A stretch of DNA of 64,000 nucleotides from Parabacteroides johnsonii DSM 18315 (GTDB lineage: Bacteria; Bacteroidota; Bacteroidia; Bacteroidales; Tannerellaceae). The notes beneath the pieces are model-generated. The model was not told the DNA's origin, ran no database searches, and saw nothing but the letters and a program-made list of their open reading frames with translations. The stretch lies in contig NZ_CP102285.1 in the NCBI RefSeq assembly GCF_025151045.1, forward strand, positions 4,588,001-4,652,000. Reading direction: 5' to 3'. Shown here piece after piece: positions 16,050 through 24,621 of this stretch (the stretch's first letter is position 1; each line of letters starts with the position of its first letter). A program made the position numbers and the translations under genes.

Positions 16050-16161
16050 GAAACAAAGGTTTCCTACTGATGAAACAAAAATTTCCCTACGGTGAAAATA
16101 TATTTTCCCGCCAATGAAAATTTATTTTCACTATAAGGAAAAGCCTGAAAATTTATTTTCA
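16050..16161. repeat. Composite palindrome array (prmC/ribD intergenic)
   Basis: Five short palindromic units: GAAACAAAGGTTTC (16050-16063), GAAACAAAAATTTC (16072-16085), GAAAATATATTTTC (16094-16107), and TGAAAATTTATTTTCA twice (16115-16130, 16146-16161). A second array with the same unit order lies at 38326-38431. Bases 16091-16131 and 38391-38431 match at 38 of 41 positions by eye. Confidence 0.85.
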
Positions 16162-16218
16162 ATTCTTTTTCAGACTTGAAACTTTTTCCCTTTTCCCGCT
16201 GGTTTTTCATAATCTTTG

Positions 16219-16226
16219 TACCTTTG
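16219..16226 (+). promoter_or_regulatory. -7 element TACCTTTG for ribD
   Basis: A TAnnTTTG match 21 bases before the ATG at 16248. It argues for that start over the longer frame beginning at 16176, which would begin upstream of the promoter. Confidence 0.65.
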
Positions 16227-16247
16227 TTGAATAAAGAACAAAAGAAG

Positions 16248-17291
16248 ATGGTTGTCGAAGAGAAATATATGGCCCGCTGCATCGAGCTTGCACGGGGAGG
16301 AGAAGGTAATACGGCTCCGAACCCGATGGTCGGTGCGGTGATAGTGCATAAAGGGAAGATTATAGGAGAAGGCTTTCATCGTAAATGTGGCGAAGCACAT
16401 GCCGAAGTGAATGCGGTGGCCTCTGTCCGGGATGAAGCGCTTTTGCGGGATTCCACTATCTATGTGAGCCTCGAGCCCTGTTCTCATTACGGAAAGACAC
16501 CTCCCTGTGCGGAGTTGATTATAAAGAAAGGTATCCCGCGTGTCGTGGTCGGTACTTTGGATCCGTTTCCGGAAGTGTCGGGGCGGGGAGTACGTATGCT
16601 GCGCGAGGCAGGTGTCGAAGTCGTGACGGGAGTGTTGGAAGAAGAGGCTCGTACCCTGAATCCGGCTTTTATGACTTTCCAGATACGGAAACGTCCTTAT
16701 GTTTATCTGAAATGGGCCCAGAGCGCAGATGGCTTTATGGATGTCCGGCGGGAGGATGCTACTGAATCCCCGGTGCTTTTGTCTTCTGCCGAGACGCTCC
16801 GAAGAGTTCACCGGCTTCGTTCCGAAGTGGCGGCCATTATGGTCGGGACGCGTACGGCGTTGTTGGACAATCCGTCGCTGACCGTGCGGCATTGGGCGGG
16901 TCAGTCTCCGGTCCGGGTGGTGCTCGACCGGACATTGAAGTTGCCGGCCGGTTCGCATCTGCTGGATGGCATGGTGCGTACGCTCGTATTTACAGCCGCT
17001 GAAGTCGAAAGCCGACCGAATGTCGAGTATGTGCGGATCGATTTCGAACAGGAGGTCTTGCCGCAAGTCTTACAATATTTATATGAGCAGAATTTGAATT
17101 CGTTGATGGTCGAAGGAGGCGCGGGACTGCTGGAAAGTTTCCTTGATGCCGGCTTGTGGGACGAGGCTTGGGTCGAAACGGCTCCGGCTGTTCTGGGTGC
17201 GGGGGTGAAAGCACCTGCTGTTCCTGGCGTGTTGACCGGTACGGAACAGAGGCACGGACATCTTTTGGAAACCTGGAAACAAAAGGTTTAA
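16248..17291 (+). CDS. ribD: Bifunctional riboflavin deaminase/reductase
   Basis: A 347-residue cytosolic enzyme for two successive riboflavin steps: deamination of the pyrimidinone intermediate (N-terminal domain, about 1-145) and NADPH-dependent ribosyl reduction (C-terminal domain, about 150-347). The zinc-deaminase motif is H51-A-E53 with Cys78 and Cys87 (EPCSHYGKTPPC). The reductase has YLKWAQSADGF and a Gly-rich MVEGGAGLLESFLD. The start is placed at 16248 because of the -7 element just upstream; 24 extra codons in frame are unconserved. It is a single-gene unit with no FMN riboswitch visible in the leader. Confidence 0.93.
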   Translation: MVVEEKYMARCIELARGGEGNTAPNPMVGAVIVHKGKIIGEGFHRKCGEAHAEVNAVASVRDEALLRDSTIYVSLEPCSHYGKTPPCAELIIKKGIPRVVVGTLDPFPEVSGRGVRMLREAGVEVVTGVLEEEARTLNPAFMTFQIRKRPYVYLKWAQSADGFMDVRREDATESPVLLSSAETLRRVHRLRSEVAAIMVGTRTALLDNPSLTVRHWAGQSPVRVVLDRTLKLPAGSHLLDGMVRTLVFTAAEVESRPNVEYVRIDFEQEVLPQVLQYLYEQNLNSLMVEGGAGLLESFLDAGLWDEAWVETAPAVLGAGVKAPAVPGVLTGTEQRHGHLLETWKQKV

Positions 17292-17369
17292 AATGAACTT
17301 TATAATTCGTAACGACACTAAAATATTATAAATATTCCCCTATATGAGGTATAAAGCAAAAAATGTTTC

Positions 17370-17377
17370 TACTTTTG
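17370..17377 (+). promoter_or_regulatory. -7 element TACTTTTG for the DUF6242 gene
   Basis: A TAnnTTTG match 31 bases before the ATG at 17408. It lies inside the longer open frame (from 17363), so the short start is preferred. Confidence 0.6.
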
Positions 17378-17407
17378 TGCCTTTATATGCAACAAACTTA
17401 TTTTTTG

Positions 17408-18790
17408 ATGAAAAATAGAATAGTACTGTTTATAGCCGGATGTTGTGCTCTGTTATTGTCGTCATGTCTGGGTTCGGATGATACGCAATATGAGCTGAGT
17501 AAAGATTGTCAGATTCTATCTTTTTCTTTGTCGAATGATTCTATCCCGGAACTGAAGAATGTCGTTTTTACGATTGATCAGGTAACCGGACATATCTTCA
17601 ATATAGACTCCATGCCTTATGGGACGAAGCTGGATGAAAAAGTGATTTGTACGGTTAAGCTGGCTTCTACGGTATATACGTGCCAGGTCATGCAGGAGGC
17701 AATCAGCGATACGCTGAGCTATTGGAACCTGGAAGACTCGCTGGACTTCTCCAAACCGGTTAAGTTCGTGAATACGTTGTGGGATGGCCAAACCACAAAG
17801 ACATACATCGCACAAGTCAATATCCATCAGGTTCTGCCTGATTCGATGGTTTGGGGCATTTATAAGGAAGGCATTGCGGACGGTGCTGTCAAGGAAGAAA
17901 AAGTCGTTGTTTTCGGTGAAGGAAATGACGAGTCTTATTATATGTACACGCAGCCTGTAAATGCAAGCGAAGGCTACCAGCTGTACCGTTCGGCTGTCGC
18001 TGACGGTAAGAACTGGACGAAACTGACTGTTTCGGGACTTCCTGTCGGAGAAATCCGTTTGTCACAGATGACCGCTTATGAAGATGCGTTTTATGTCGTT
18101 ACGACGAAAGGTGTCCTTTATAGTTCAGCCGATGGCCAGACTTGGTCTCCTGTTGAAAATTCTCCGGTGATAAAAGCCCTTTTGGGTACTATCGATGTGG
18201 ACGATGACTTTACGGCGGCCGGCAAGCAGCCGTCAGCCCTTAGCGCGGTTATCGACAAGGATGGCACGCTGGTTTACGGGTATATGAATGAAGCGAAGGT
18301 ATGGAACGAAGGAACTCTTCTGAACGAAGGCTTCCCTTTGACCGGTTTCGGTAATCTTTCCTATAATTCGATGTTCCGTGCCCGCCTGTTAGTGGTTGCC
18401 GGAAGAGATAAGGACAATAAACTGACGAATACGGCTTGGGCGACGGATGATGGCAAAGTCTGGGCGAAGTTGACGGATGACGAAACGGCTCCTTTTGATA
18501 AACAGGAGGGTGTCGCAGTAGCGGAATATGACGATAAGATATTTATGTTGAGCGGTATCAATGAAGCGGGTAAGGCCTCTTCTGATATTTACCTGTCACG
18601 TGACGGAGGCGTCAACTGGAGCCTGTCGGATTCACTGGTCGTAATGCCGCAGGAATTCAAGGCAAGAGGGTTCTCTTCTATCTATGTGGATCAGGATAAT
18701 TATATGTATCTTTTCGGCGGAAAAGAAACCAATAGTTCGAATGTATTGAACCAAATCTGGCGCGGCCGTATTAACCGCCTGGGTTTTTAA
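17408..18790 (+). CDS. DUF6242-type lipoprotein with propeller-like C-terminus
   Basis: A 460-residue predicted lipoprotein (lipobox LSSC, Cys20). The N-terminal part (about 20-150) matches my recollection of the Bacteroidetes DUF6242 family, an Ig-like beta domain with repeated SDDTQYELSKD and DSMPYGTKLDE-type turns. The remainder has repeated strand-turn units ending in Trp (SSADGQTWSPV, ATDDGKVWAKL, SRDGGVNWSLS) like BNR/sialidase Asp-box blades, so a beta-propeller is likely. No active site is apparent. It is probably displayed in the outer membrane. It precedes, with an 87-base gap, the DUF6089 gene and the envelope-biogenesis block. Confidence 0.75.
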   Translation: MKNRIVLFIAGCCALLLSSCLGSDDTQYELSKDCQILSFSLSNDSIPELKNVVFTIDQVTGHIFNIDSMPYGTKLDEKVICTVKLASTVYTCQVMQEAISDTLSYWNLEDSLDFSKPVKFVNTLWDGQTTKTYIAQVNIHQVLPDSMVWGIYKEGIADGAVKEEKVVVFGEGNDESYYMYTQPVNASEGYQLYRSAVADGKNWTKLTVSGLPVGEIRLSQMTAYEDAFYVVTTKGVLYSSADGQTWSPVENSPVIKALLGTIDVDDDFTAAGKQPSALSAVIDKDGTLVYGYMNEAKVWNEGTLLNEGFPLTGFGNLSYNSMFRARLLVVAGRDKDNKLTNTAWATDDGKVWAKLTDDETAPFDKQEGVAVAEYDDKIFMLSGINEAGKASSDIYLSRDGGVNWSLSDSLVVMPQEFKARGFSSIYVDQDNYMYLFGGKETNSSNVLNQIWRGRINRLGF

Positions 18791-18877
18791 GCATAAAGAA
18801 AGTTCGTGGAGGACCATATAATTTTATGAGCGATTCGGCGTTAGAAAAGAAGGTATAGATTATAACAGAAAACGATT

Positions 18878-19597
18878 ATGACTTCAACTTTCTTTCAGCG
18901 CATACTCATATTAGTCCTTTTGGCCGGTTGTATGGCCGGTCTTCACGCACAAGAATATAAATACGAGATCGGAGGAATGGCAGGCGGAGCCTTTTATATG
19001 GGCGATGTCAACAAGAACGCTTTTTTCAAAGGGCTGAATCCCGCGTTCGGGGCCGTTTTTCGCTATAATCCTAATTTCAGGTGGGCGGTAAAGACCAATC
19101 TGATGTGGGGACAGGTCTCAGGCACGACGGAAGGGCAACAGAATGTTTTTCCGGATCATGCGCAAGGTTCTTTCAGCCGGAGCCTGATCGAACTGGGCGG
19201 ACAGATGGAGTTCAACTTCTTTCCGTACAGTGATAAATTTGCGTATTCGAACGCAAGGCGTTTCACTCCCTATATTTTTATGGGATTGGGTGTGACGGTT
19301 GCGCCGGGCAGCGGGAAGACTTTTGCCGGTCCGAACATTCCGCTCGGTGTGGGGTTGAAATATAAGGTGAAGAACAGGATTAACCTGGGATGCGAGTTCT
19401 CGTTCCGCAAACTGTTTGGCGACGGTCTGGACGTGACGGACGACAGCAATGCGTTTCTGGATGATCCCTACCATATGAAAGGTAGTTTTTTGAAGAATAA
19501 AGATTGGTATTCTTTTTTGTTGTTTACGGTTACCTGGGATTTCGGTCCGCGATGCAGGACCTGCAACAACGCGAAGAATATAGATAATATACAGTAG
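18878..19597 (+). CDS. DUF6089-type outer-membrane beta-barrel protein
   Basis: A 239-residue protein with a signal peptide ending MAGLHAQ. The body is a small beta-barrel: alternating aromatic strands ([63 protein letters not shown]). This resembles the DUF6089/OmpA-like-barrel proteins that sit before uppS in Bacteroidetes. The C-terminal tail CRTCNN contains a cysteine pair. It is followed 17 bases later by uppS. Role unknown; the neighbours suggest envelope assembly. Confidence 0.8.
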   Translation: MTSTFFQRILILVLLAGCMAGLHAQEYKYEIGGMAGGAFYMGDVNKNAFFKGLNPAFGAVFRYNPNFRWAVKTNLMWGQVSGTTEGQQNVFPDHAQGSFSRSLIELGGQMEFNFFPYSDKFAYSNARRFTPYIFMGLGVTVAPGSGKTFAGPNIPLGVGLKYKVKNRINLGCEFSFRKLFGDGLDVTDDSNAFLDDPYHMKGSFLKNKDWYSFLLFTVTWDFGPRCRTCNNAKNIDNIQ

Positions 19598-19614
19598 TTA
19601 TAGATGAAAACACT

Positions 19615-20358
19615 ATGTCGCTGATTGAACAAATAGATAAAAATCGATTGCCGCAGCATGTGGCGATTATTATGGACGGCAACGGACGCTGGGCCAAAGC
19701 GAAGGGGAAAGACCGGAGCTACGGACATCAGGAGGGCGTTGTATCTGTCCGTAAAGTCGTGGAAGCCGCTACAACCGTAGGTTTGAAATATCTGACGATG
19801 TACACGTTTTCGACGGAAAACTGGAATCGTCCGGAGGCGGAGGTACAGGCGTTGATGAGCTTGCTGGTTGCAGCCATTCATCGCGAGACTCCTGACCTGA
19901 TGAAAAATAATGTCCGTCTGATGGCGATCGGCAATCTGGACCGTTTGCCGGCAGATGCACATGCCACTTTGCAGGATTGTATCGCACAGACTTCGGCCAA
20001 TACGGGTGTTACGCTCATATTGGCTTTGAGTTATTCGGCCCGTTGGGAAATAACCGAAGCTGTGAAACGTCTGGCCGGAGAGGTGGCGGAGAAGAAAATA
20101 AACCCCGACGATATAACCGAGGCTGTCGTCTCGGATCACCTGACAACCAAAGGTATTCCCGATCCGGATTTATTGATCCGTACCGGAGGAGAACAACGCG
20201 TCAGCAACTTCCTGCTTTGGCAGTTGTCGTATGCCGAATTCTTCTTTACCGATGTGTATTGGCCGGATTTTAGAGAAGAAGAGTTGTATGGAGCTATATT
20301 GTATTACCAGCAGCGTGAACGACGCTTCGGTAAGACAAGTGAGCAATTAATCTTATAA
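19615..20358 (+). CDS. uppS: Undecaprenyl diphosphate synthase (isoprenyl transferase)
   Basis: A 247-residue cis-prenyltransferase that extends farnesyl diphosphate with isopentenyl diphosphate to the C55 carrier lipid for peptidoglycan and O-antigen. The signature [16 protein letters not shown] begins near residue 17, with catalytic Asp21. [11 protein letters not shown] is near 63, and the C-terminal [20 protein letters not shown] forms the diphosphate site. Length is standard. bamA follows after 14 bases, so the two are probably co-transcribed. Confidence 0.96.
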   Translation: MSLIEQIDKNRLPQHVAIIMDGNGRWAKAKGKDRSYGHQEGVVSVRKVVEAATTVGLKYLTMYTFSTENWNRPEAEVQALMSLLVAAIHRETPDLMKNNVRLMAIGNLDRLPADAHATLQDCIAQTSANTGVTLILALSYSARWEITEAVKRLAGEVAEKKINPDDITEAVVSDHLTTKGIPDPDLLIRTGGEQRVSNFLLWQLSYAEFFFTDVYWPDFREEELYGAILYYQQRERRFGKTSEQLIL

Positions 20359-20372
20359 ACAATAGCTGTTAT

Positions 20373-23066
20373 ATGTACAAAAGAATAGTGCTGTTTTTCA
20401 TGTTTCTGGGATTGGCCTTCGGGGCTTTTGCTCAGGAAACTGACACTACCAAGGTTGAAGAGCCGGCAGAAGTGCCGGTCATTTCCTATTCGACACCTCC
20501 CAAAAAGTATAAAATTGCGGATATCAAGGTGACGGGGATTAAAAATTATGATGATTTCGTGTTAATAGGCTTTTCCGGCTTGTCGGTAGGGGATGAGATT
20601 ACTATACCTGAGCCGGGCGGAGCGATTACAGATGCTGTAAAGCGTTTCTGGAAACATGGACTATTCTCGGATGTTAAGATTCTGGCAACTAAAATCGAGG
20701 GGGATCAGGTTTGGTTGGAAATCCAATTGAAACAGCGTCCGCGTATTTCGGAAGTCAACTATCATGGCATCAAGAAGGGAGAGCGTGAGGATCTGGAAGC
20801 CCGTCTGGGTTTGCGGAAAGGATACCAGGTGACTCCTAACCTGATCGACCGTGCGACTACGCTGATCAAGAAGTTCTTCGATGGCAAGGGCTTTAAGAAT
20901 GTGGATGTTGAAATCCTACAGAAGGACGATATCGCACACGAAGGCGAAGTGATCGTTGATATCAATATCAACAAGAACGAAAAGACCAAAATCCACAAGA
21001 TCCATTTCGAGGGAAACAGTGCGTTGACGGATCGTGACTTGAAAAAGGCGATGAAGAAGACGAACGAAAAGTTCAGCCTGTTTAACGACTGGAAGAGCAG
21101 TATCTTGGAAGCGTTCAGCACGAAGAAATTTACGACGGAAGAATATGAAAACGATAAGAAAAACATTATCGAAAAATATAACGAAAAAGGGTATCGTGAT
21201 GCTGTTCTTGTGGAAGACAGTGTTGTGAATTATAACGAAAAACGGGTGGATATCTTCTTGAAAGTGGAAGAAGGTGACAAATATTACCTGAAAGATATCA
21301 ACTTTGTCGGTAATACGAAATATCCGACGGAACAGCTGTTGTATATTTTAGGAATGAAACCGGGTGACGTTTATAACCAGAAGAAACTGAATGAACGATT
21401 GACGACCGACGATGATGCCGTTTCCAACTTGTATTATAACAACGGTTACATCTTCTTTGGTGCCGATCCTGTTGAAGTGGACGTCGAAAACGACTCCATC
21501 TCTTTGGAAGTCCGTATCCAGGAAGGTCCTCAGGCAACTATCAACCGAGTGATCATTAACGGTAACGACCGTCTGTATGAAGATATTGTTCGTCGTGAAC
21601 TTCGTACGAAGCCGGGTATGTTGTTCAGCCGTGACGACTTGATGCGTTCAACTCGTGAAATCGCGCAGATGGGACATTTCGACCCGGAAAATTTGGTTCC
21701 GCAACCGATACCTGATCCTGATAACGGAACAGTGGATATCCAGTACAACCTCGTGTCCAAGGCAAACGACCAGATCGAGTTCTCTGCCGGTTGGGGACAG
21801 ACAGGTGTGATCGGTAAGTTGAGTTTGAAGTTTACGAACTTCTCTATGAAGAACCTGCTGAACCCGAGCACCTATAAAGGTATTATTCCGCAGGGCGAAG
21901 GACAGACGCTGACACTGAGCGGCCAGACAAACGGACGCTACTATCAGGCATACAGTATTTCGTTTATGGACCCGTGGTTTGGTGGCAAACGCCCGAATAC
22001 CTTGTCCGTGAGCGCTTACTTCTCCAAACAGACGGATATCAGTAGTAACTACTTGAGCAATAATAGCTATGGTTATAACCCGTATTACGGTTATGGCGGC
22101 TATCCTTATTATGGCGGTTACGGTGGCTATGGTTACGGCTATGGCTATGGTTACGGTTATGGAAATTACGGTAACTATGAATTGGCCTACGACCCAGATA
22201 AGTCGATCATGATGTTCGGACTTTCTGCCGGTTACGGTAAGCGTTTGAACTGGCCGGATGACTACTTCCAGTTTATGGCGACTCTGAACTACCAGTTGTA
22301 TATGATGAAAGATTGGGATTACTTCCTGGTAAATAATGGTAACTGTCACAATATCAACTTGGAGTTGAACTTGCAGCGTAACTCTATTGACAACCCGCTG
22401 TACACACGTAAAGGTTCCCAGTTCATGTTCTCGGTTGCCGCAACTCCGCCCTGGTCATTGTGGGACGGTAAGGACTATAAGAATATGAGCGACCAGGATG
22501 AAGCGAAGTTCCGCATGATCGAGTATCATAAATGGAAATTCAAAGCGAAGATCTTCTCTCCGCTGGCTCCGTTGACTGTAAAACGTACGCCGGTGTTGAT
22601 GACACGTGTCGAATACGGATTCCTGGGTTCTTACAACAAGTATAAGAAGTCGCCGTTCGAAACCTTCTATATGGGGGGTGACGGTATGAGTGGATACTCC
22701 AGTACCTATGCTACCGAAACGATCGGTTTGAGAGGTTACGAAAACGGTAGTATCGCCGGTAACGGAGGTTACAATTCGTATGGTTACGCTTACTCCCGCC
22801 TGTCGATGGAGTTGCGCTATCCGTTCTTGTTGGAGCCGTCTTCAACGATCTACGGTCTGGTATTCGTAGAAGCGGGTAATGCCTGGAGAGATTTGAAAGA
22901 TTTCAATCCGTTCCAGTTGAAGCGTTCTGCCGGTGTCGGTGTCCGTATCTTCCTCCCGATGATTGGTCTGATGGGTATCGACTGGGCTTACGGTTTCGAT
23001 CGTCCTGACGGAAGTTCACAGAGAGGCGGTAGTAACTTCCACTTTATTATCGGACAGGAATTTTAG
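20373..23066 (+). CDS. bamA: Outer-membrane assembly factor BamA (Omp85)
   Basis: An 897-residue Omp85 protein that inserts beta-barrels in the outer membrane. The signal peptide ends GAFAQ. Five POTRA-like repeats fill about residues 45-430 (for example KIHKIHFEGNSALTDRDLKKA and INRVIINGNDRLYEDIVRREL, named by their ends). The 16-strand barrel follows and ends in FHFIIGQEF with the terminal Phe. Residues about 565-605 form an unusual Gly/Tyr tandem run between two barrel strands, which predicts a flexible surface loop. It is preceded by uppS and followed by two Skp-like chaperones, its usual Bacteroidetes neighbours. Confidence 0.95.
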   Translation: MYKRIVLFFMFLGLAFGAFAQETDTTKVEEPAEVPVISYSTPPKKYKIADIKVTGIKNYDDFVLIGFSGLSVGDEITIPEPGGAITDAVKRFWKHGLFSDVKILATKIEGDQVWLEIQLKQRPRISEVNYHGIKKGEREDLEARLGLRKGYQVTPNLIDRATTLIKKFFDGKGFKNVDVEILQKDDIAHEGEVIVDININKNEKTKIHKIHFEGNSALTDRDLKKAMKKTNEKFSLFNDWKSSILEAFSTKKFTTEEYENDKKNIIEKYNEKGYRDAVLVEDSVVNYNEKRVDIFLKVEEGDKYYLKDINFVGNTKYPTEQLLYILGMKPGDVYNQKKLNERLTTDDDAVSNLYYNNGYIFFGADPVEVDVENDSISLEVRIQEGPQATINRVIINGNDRLYEDIVRRELRTKPGMLFSRDDLMRSTREIAQMGHFDPENLVPQPIPDPDNGTVDIQYNLVSKANDQIEFSAGWGQTGVIGKLSLKFTNFSMKNLLNPSTYKGIIPQGEGQTLTLSGQTNGRYYQAYSISFMDPWFGGKRPNTLSVSAYFSKQTDISSNYLSNNSYGYNPYYGYGGYPYYGGYGGYGYGYGYGYGYGNYGNYELAYDPDKSIMMFGLSAGYGKRLNWPDDYFQFMATLNYQLYMMKDWDYFLVNNGNCHNINLELNLQRNSIDNPLYTRKGSQFMFSVAATPPWSLWDGKDYKNMSDQDEAKFRMIEYHKWKFKAKIFSPLAPLTVKRTPVLMTRVEYGFLGSYNKYKKSPFETFYMGGDGMSGYSSTYATETIGLRGYENGSIAGNGGYNSYGYAYSRLSMELRYPFLLEPSSTIYGLVFVEAGNAWRDLKDFNPFQLKRSAGVGVRIFLPMIGLMGIDWAYGFDRPDGSSQRGGSNFHFIIGQEF

Positions 23067-23070
23067 GAAA

Positions 23071-23229
23071 TTGAGAATTGAAAGTTGAAAATTAGATAGA
23101 AGAGGCAATCGGATTCGTTTCCGGTTGCCTTTTTTGTTCAGGCTTCCCTTATGAAGTTTTTCCAAGTCTGTTAAATTGTTAATTGTACCTTATTAATTTT
23201 CAATTTTCAACTCTCAATGTTCAATTCTT
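23071..23229. repeat. Inverted TTGAAAATTG-type repeat pair after bamA
   Basis: The arm at 23071-23094 (TTGAGAATTGAAAG...) and the arm at about 23193-23229, read on the other strand, match closely. They flank a terminator. Similar pairs occur at 35679-35782 and 54886-54965, and a single self-complementary block at 34976-35004. Confidence 0.75.
23102..23136 (+). terminator. Terminator after bamA
   Basis: AGGCAATCGGA pairs with TCCGGTTGCCT (one G-U pair) and is followed by TTTTT. It lies 36 bases downstream of the bamA stop. Confidence 0.8.
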
Positions 23230-23230
23230 T

Positions 23231-23238
23231 TATCTTTG
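23231..23238 (+). promoter_or_regulatory. -7 element TATCTTTG for the first skp-like gene
   Basis: A TAnnTTTG match about 34 bases before the ATG at 23272. The position is good to about one base. Confidence 0.6.
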
Positions 23239-23271
23239 CAGTCAGAAGGTATAACTATAAATGACATGTGT

Positions 23272-23787
23272 ATGAAAAAGATTATTGCCTTAAGCTGTCT
23301 GTTGTTCCTCTGCTCGTTTGCAGGGCACGCACAAAAGTTTGCATTAATAGATATGGAATATATATTGAAAAATATTCCGGCTTATGAAATGACGAATGAG
23401 CAGTTGAGCCAGGTCTCCAAAAAATGGCAGAACGAAGTGGATGCTATCCAGCAGGAAGCGCAGAACATGTACAAGACTTATCAGAGCGATCTTGTATTCC
23501 TATCTGCCGAGATGAAGTCGAAACGTGAAGAAGCGATCGTTCAGAAAGAACAGGAGGCACAGGATTTGAAACGTAAGTATTTCGGCCCCGAAGGCGAGCT
23601 GTTTAAGAAACGTGAAAGCTTGATGAAACCGATACAGGATGAGATCTACAATGCCGTGAAGGAAATCTCCGAAGACAAAGGCTATCAGATGGTCATGGAC
23701 CGGGCGTCGTCAATGAATATCATTTTTGCTTCTCCGAAGATCGATATAAGCAATGAAGTCCTGATAAAGTTAGGATATTCAAAATAA
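23272..23787 (+). CDS. Skp/OmpH-family periplasmic chaperone, copy 1
   Basis: A 171-residue exported protein with a signal peptide ending AGHAQ. The mature part starts with the short beta strand KFALIDMEYIL, typical of Skp. It continues as a long charged helical hairpin (about 40-135, with QQEAQNMYKTYQSD and KREEAIVQKEQEAQDLK) and ends with the strand-forming GYQMVMDRASSMNIIFASPKIDIS. Skp proteins form jellyfish trimers that hold unfolded outer-membrane proteins on their way to BamA. The start at 23272 is chosen for its signal peptide and -7 element; the frame is open 12 codons further. A second paralogue follows. Confidence 0.9.
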   Translation: MKKIIALSCLLFLCSFAGHAQKFALIDMEYILKNIPAYEMTNEQLSQVSKKWQNEVDAIQQEAQNMYKTYQSDLVFLSAEMKSKREEAIVQKEQEAQDLKRKYFGPEGELFKKRESLMKPIQDEIYNAVKEISEDKGYQMVMDRASSMNIIFASPKIDISNEVLIKLGYSK

Positions 23788-23792
23788 ATGCT

Positions 23793-23800
23793 TACATTTG
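23793..23800 (+). promoter_or_regulatory. -7 element TACATTTG for the second skp-like gene
   Basis: A TAnnTTTG match just after the stop of copy 1 and 59 bases before the ATG at 23860. It suggests copy 2 can be transcribed independently. Confidence 0.55.
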
Positions 23801-23859
23801 TGCGCTTTAATGAAGCAAGTTAAGAATATGATTAATAACAAGTAATATTTTATAGGAAA

Positions 23860-24357
23860 ATGAAGAAACTGATTATTTTTTTGTTGATGATGCTCCCGTT
23901 GGGCGTTTTTGCTCAAGAATCTAAGATTGCGATTGTAAATACGCAGGAAGTGATCCAGGCTATGCCGGAATTTGCAACGATGCAGAAACAAATGGCTGAT
24001 ATGGAAGCCAAATATAAAAACGAAATGCAGGTGATGCAGGACGAATACAATAAGAAGTATTCTGATTTTGTTGCTCAGCAGGATTCATTGACGGAAAATA
24101 TCAAAATGAGAAGAATGCAGGAATTGCAGGATATGGAACAGCGTACACAGAACTTCATCCAGATCTCCCAGCAGGATTTCCAGAAGAAGCAGGGTGAGTT
24201 GTTCACTCCGATCCAGGACAAACTGAAGAATGCCATCAAGGCAGTCGGTGACGAAAAAGGATATACTTATATTCTGGATCCGCAGATTGTTCTTTATCAA
24301 GGTAATACTGCAGTTGACGCAACTCAGTTCGTAAAAGCTAAGTTAGGTATTAACTAA
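23860..24357 (+). CDS. Skp/OmpH-family periplasmic chaperone, copy 2
   Basis: A 165-residue paralogue of the preceding gene. The signal peptide ends GVFAQ, the first strand is SKIAIVNTQEVIQAMPEF, a long helical arm follows (KQMADMEAKYKNEMQV and onward), and the last part is GYTYILDPQIVLYQGNTAVDAT. The tandem duplication after bamA is common in Bacteroidetes and suggests two chaperones with different clients. It lies 72 bases after copy 1. A mobile-looking inverted-repeat element follows immediately at 24376. Confidence 0.9.
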   Translation: MKKLIIFLLMMLPLGVFAQESKIAIVNTQEVIQAMPEFATMQKQMADMEAKYKNEMQVMQDEYNKKYSDFVAQQDSLTENIKMRRMQELQDMEQRTQNFIQISQQDFQKKQGELFTPIQDKLKNAIKAVGDEKGYTYILDPQIVLYQGNTAVDATQFVKAKLGIN

Positions 24358-24375
24358 TATAATTAGCAGACATAA

Positions 24376-24518
24376 AATGAGGGTGTGTCAAAACTGTCCT
24401 GTTCCCGCGCTTGACGCGGGATCGCATTAAAACCGACCCTATATCTGATTGATAAGGTCTGTCCTTTTGCGGCCCCGCATCAAGTGCGGGGACAAGAAGA
24501 TTTTGACACACCCTCATT
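24376..24518. repeat. 143-base MITE-like element with 18-base terminal inverted repeats
   Basis: AATGAGGGTGTGTCAAAA (24376-24393) is repeated exactly in inverse at 24501-24518. Inside are two hairpins in opposite orientation that resemble each other: CCCGCG/CGCGGG (24404-24420) and CCCCGCA/TGCGGGG (24473-24491), with shared CTTGA loops on opposite strands. It has no coding capacity. Confidence 0.85.
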
Positions 24519-24528
24519 ATCTTTTAAG

Positions 24529-24594
24529 GCACGGATTTCACGTATTTACACGGATAAATTTATTTTCTTTCCGTGTTTTCCGTGAAATCCGTGC
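24529..24594. repeat. 14-base inverted repeat GCACGGATTTCACG
   Basis: Perfect 14-base arms at 24529-24542 and 24581-24594, with an inner ACACGG/CCGTGT pair (24548-24553, 24571-24576). It lies between the MITE-like element and murI. It is not followed by a T run, so it is not a classical terminator. Confidence 0.8.
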
Positions 24595-24621
24595 TTGAAT
24601 TATAAATAAACAACTTCTCCC

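Noticed and set aside
16020-16247. Possible FMN riboswitch upstream of ribD
   Set aside because: The conserved FMN aptamer core is not seen; the -7 element 21 bases before ATG leaves no room for a riboswitch leader.
22060-22180. Tandem GGTTAT/GGCTAT repeats that could be a minisatellite in non-coding DNA
   Set aside because: They lie in frame within bamA and encode the Gly/Tyr loop; reported as a loop feature instead.
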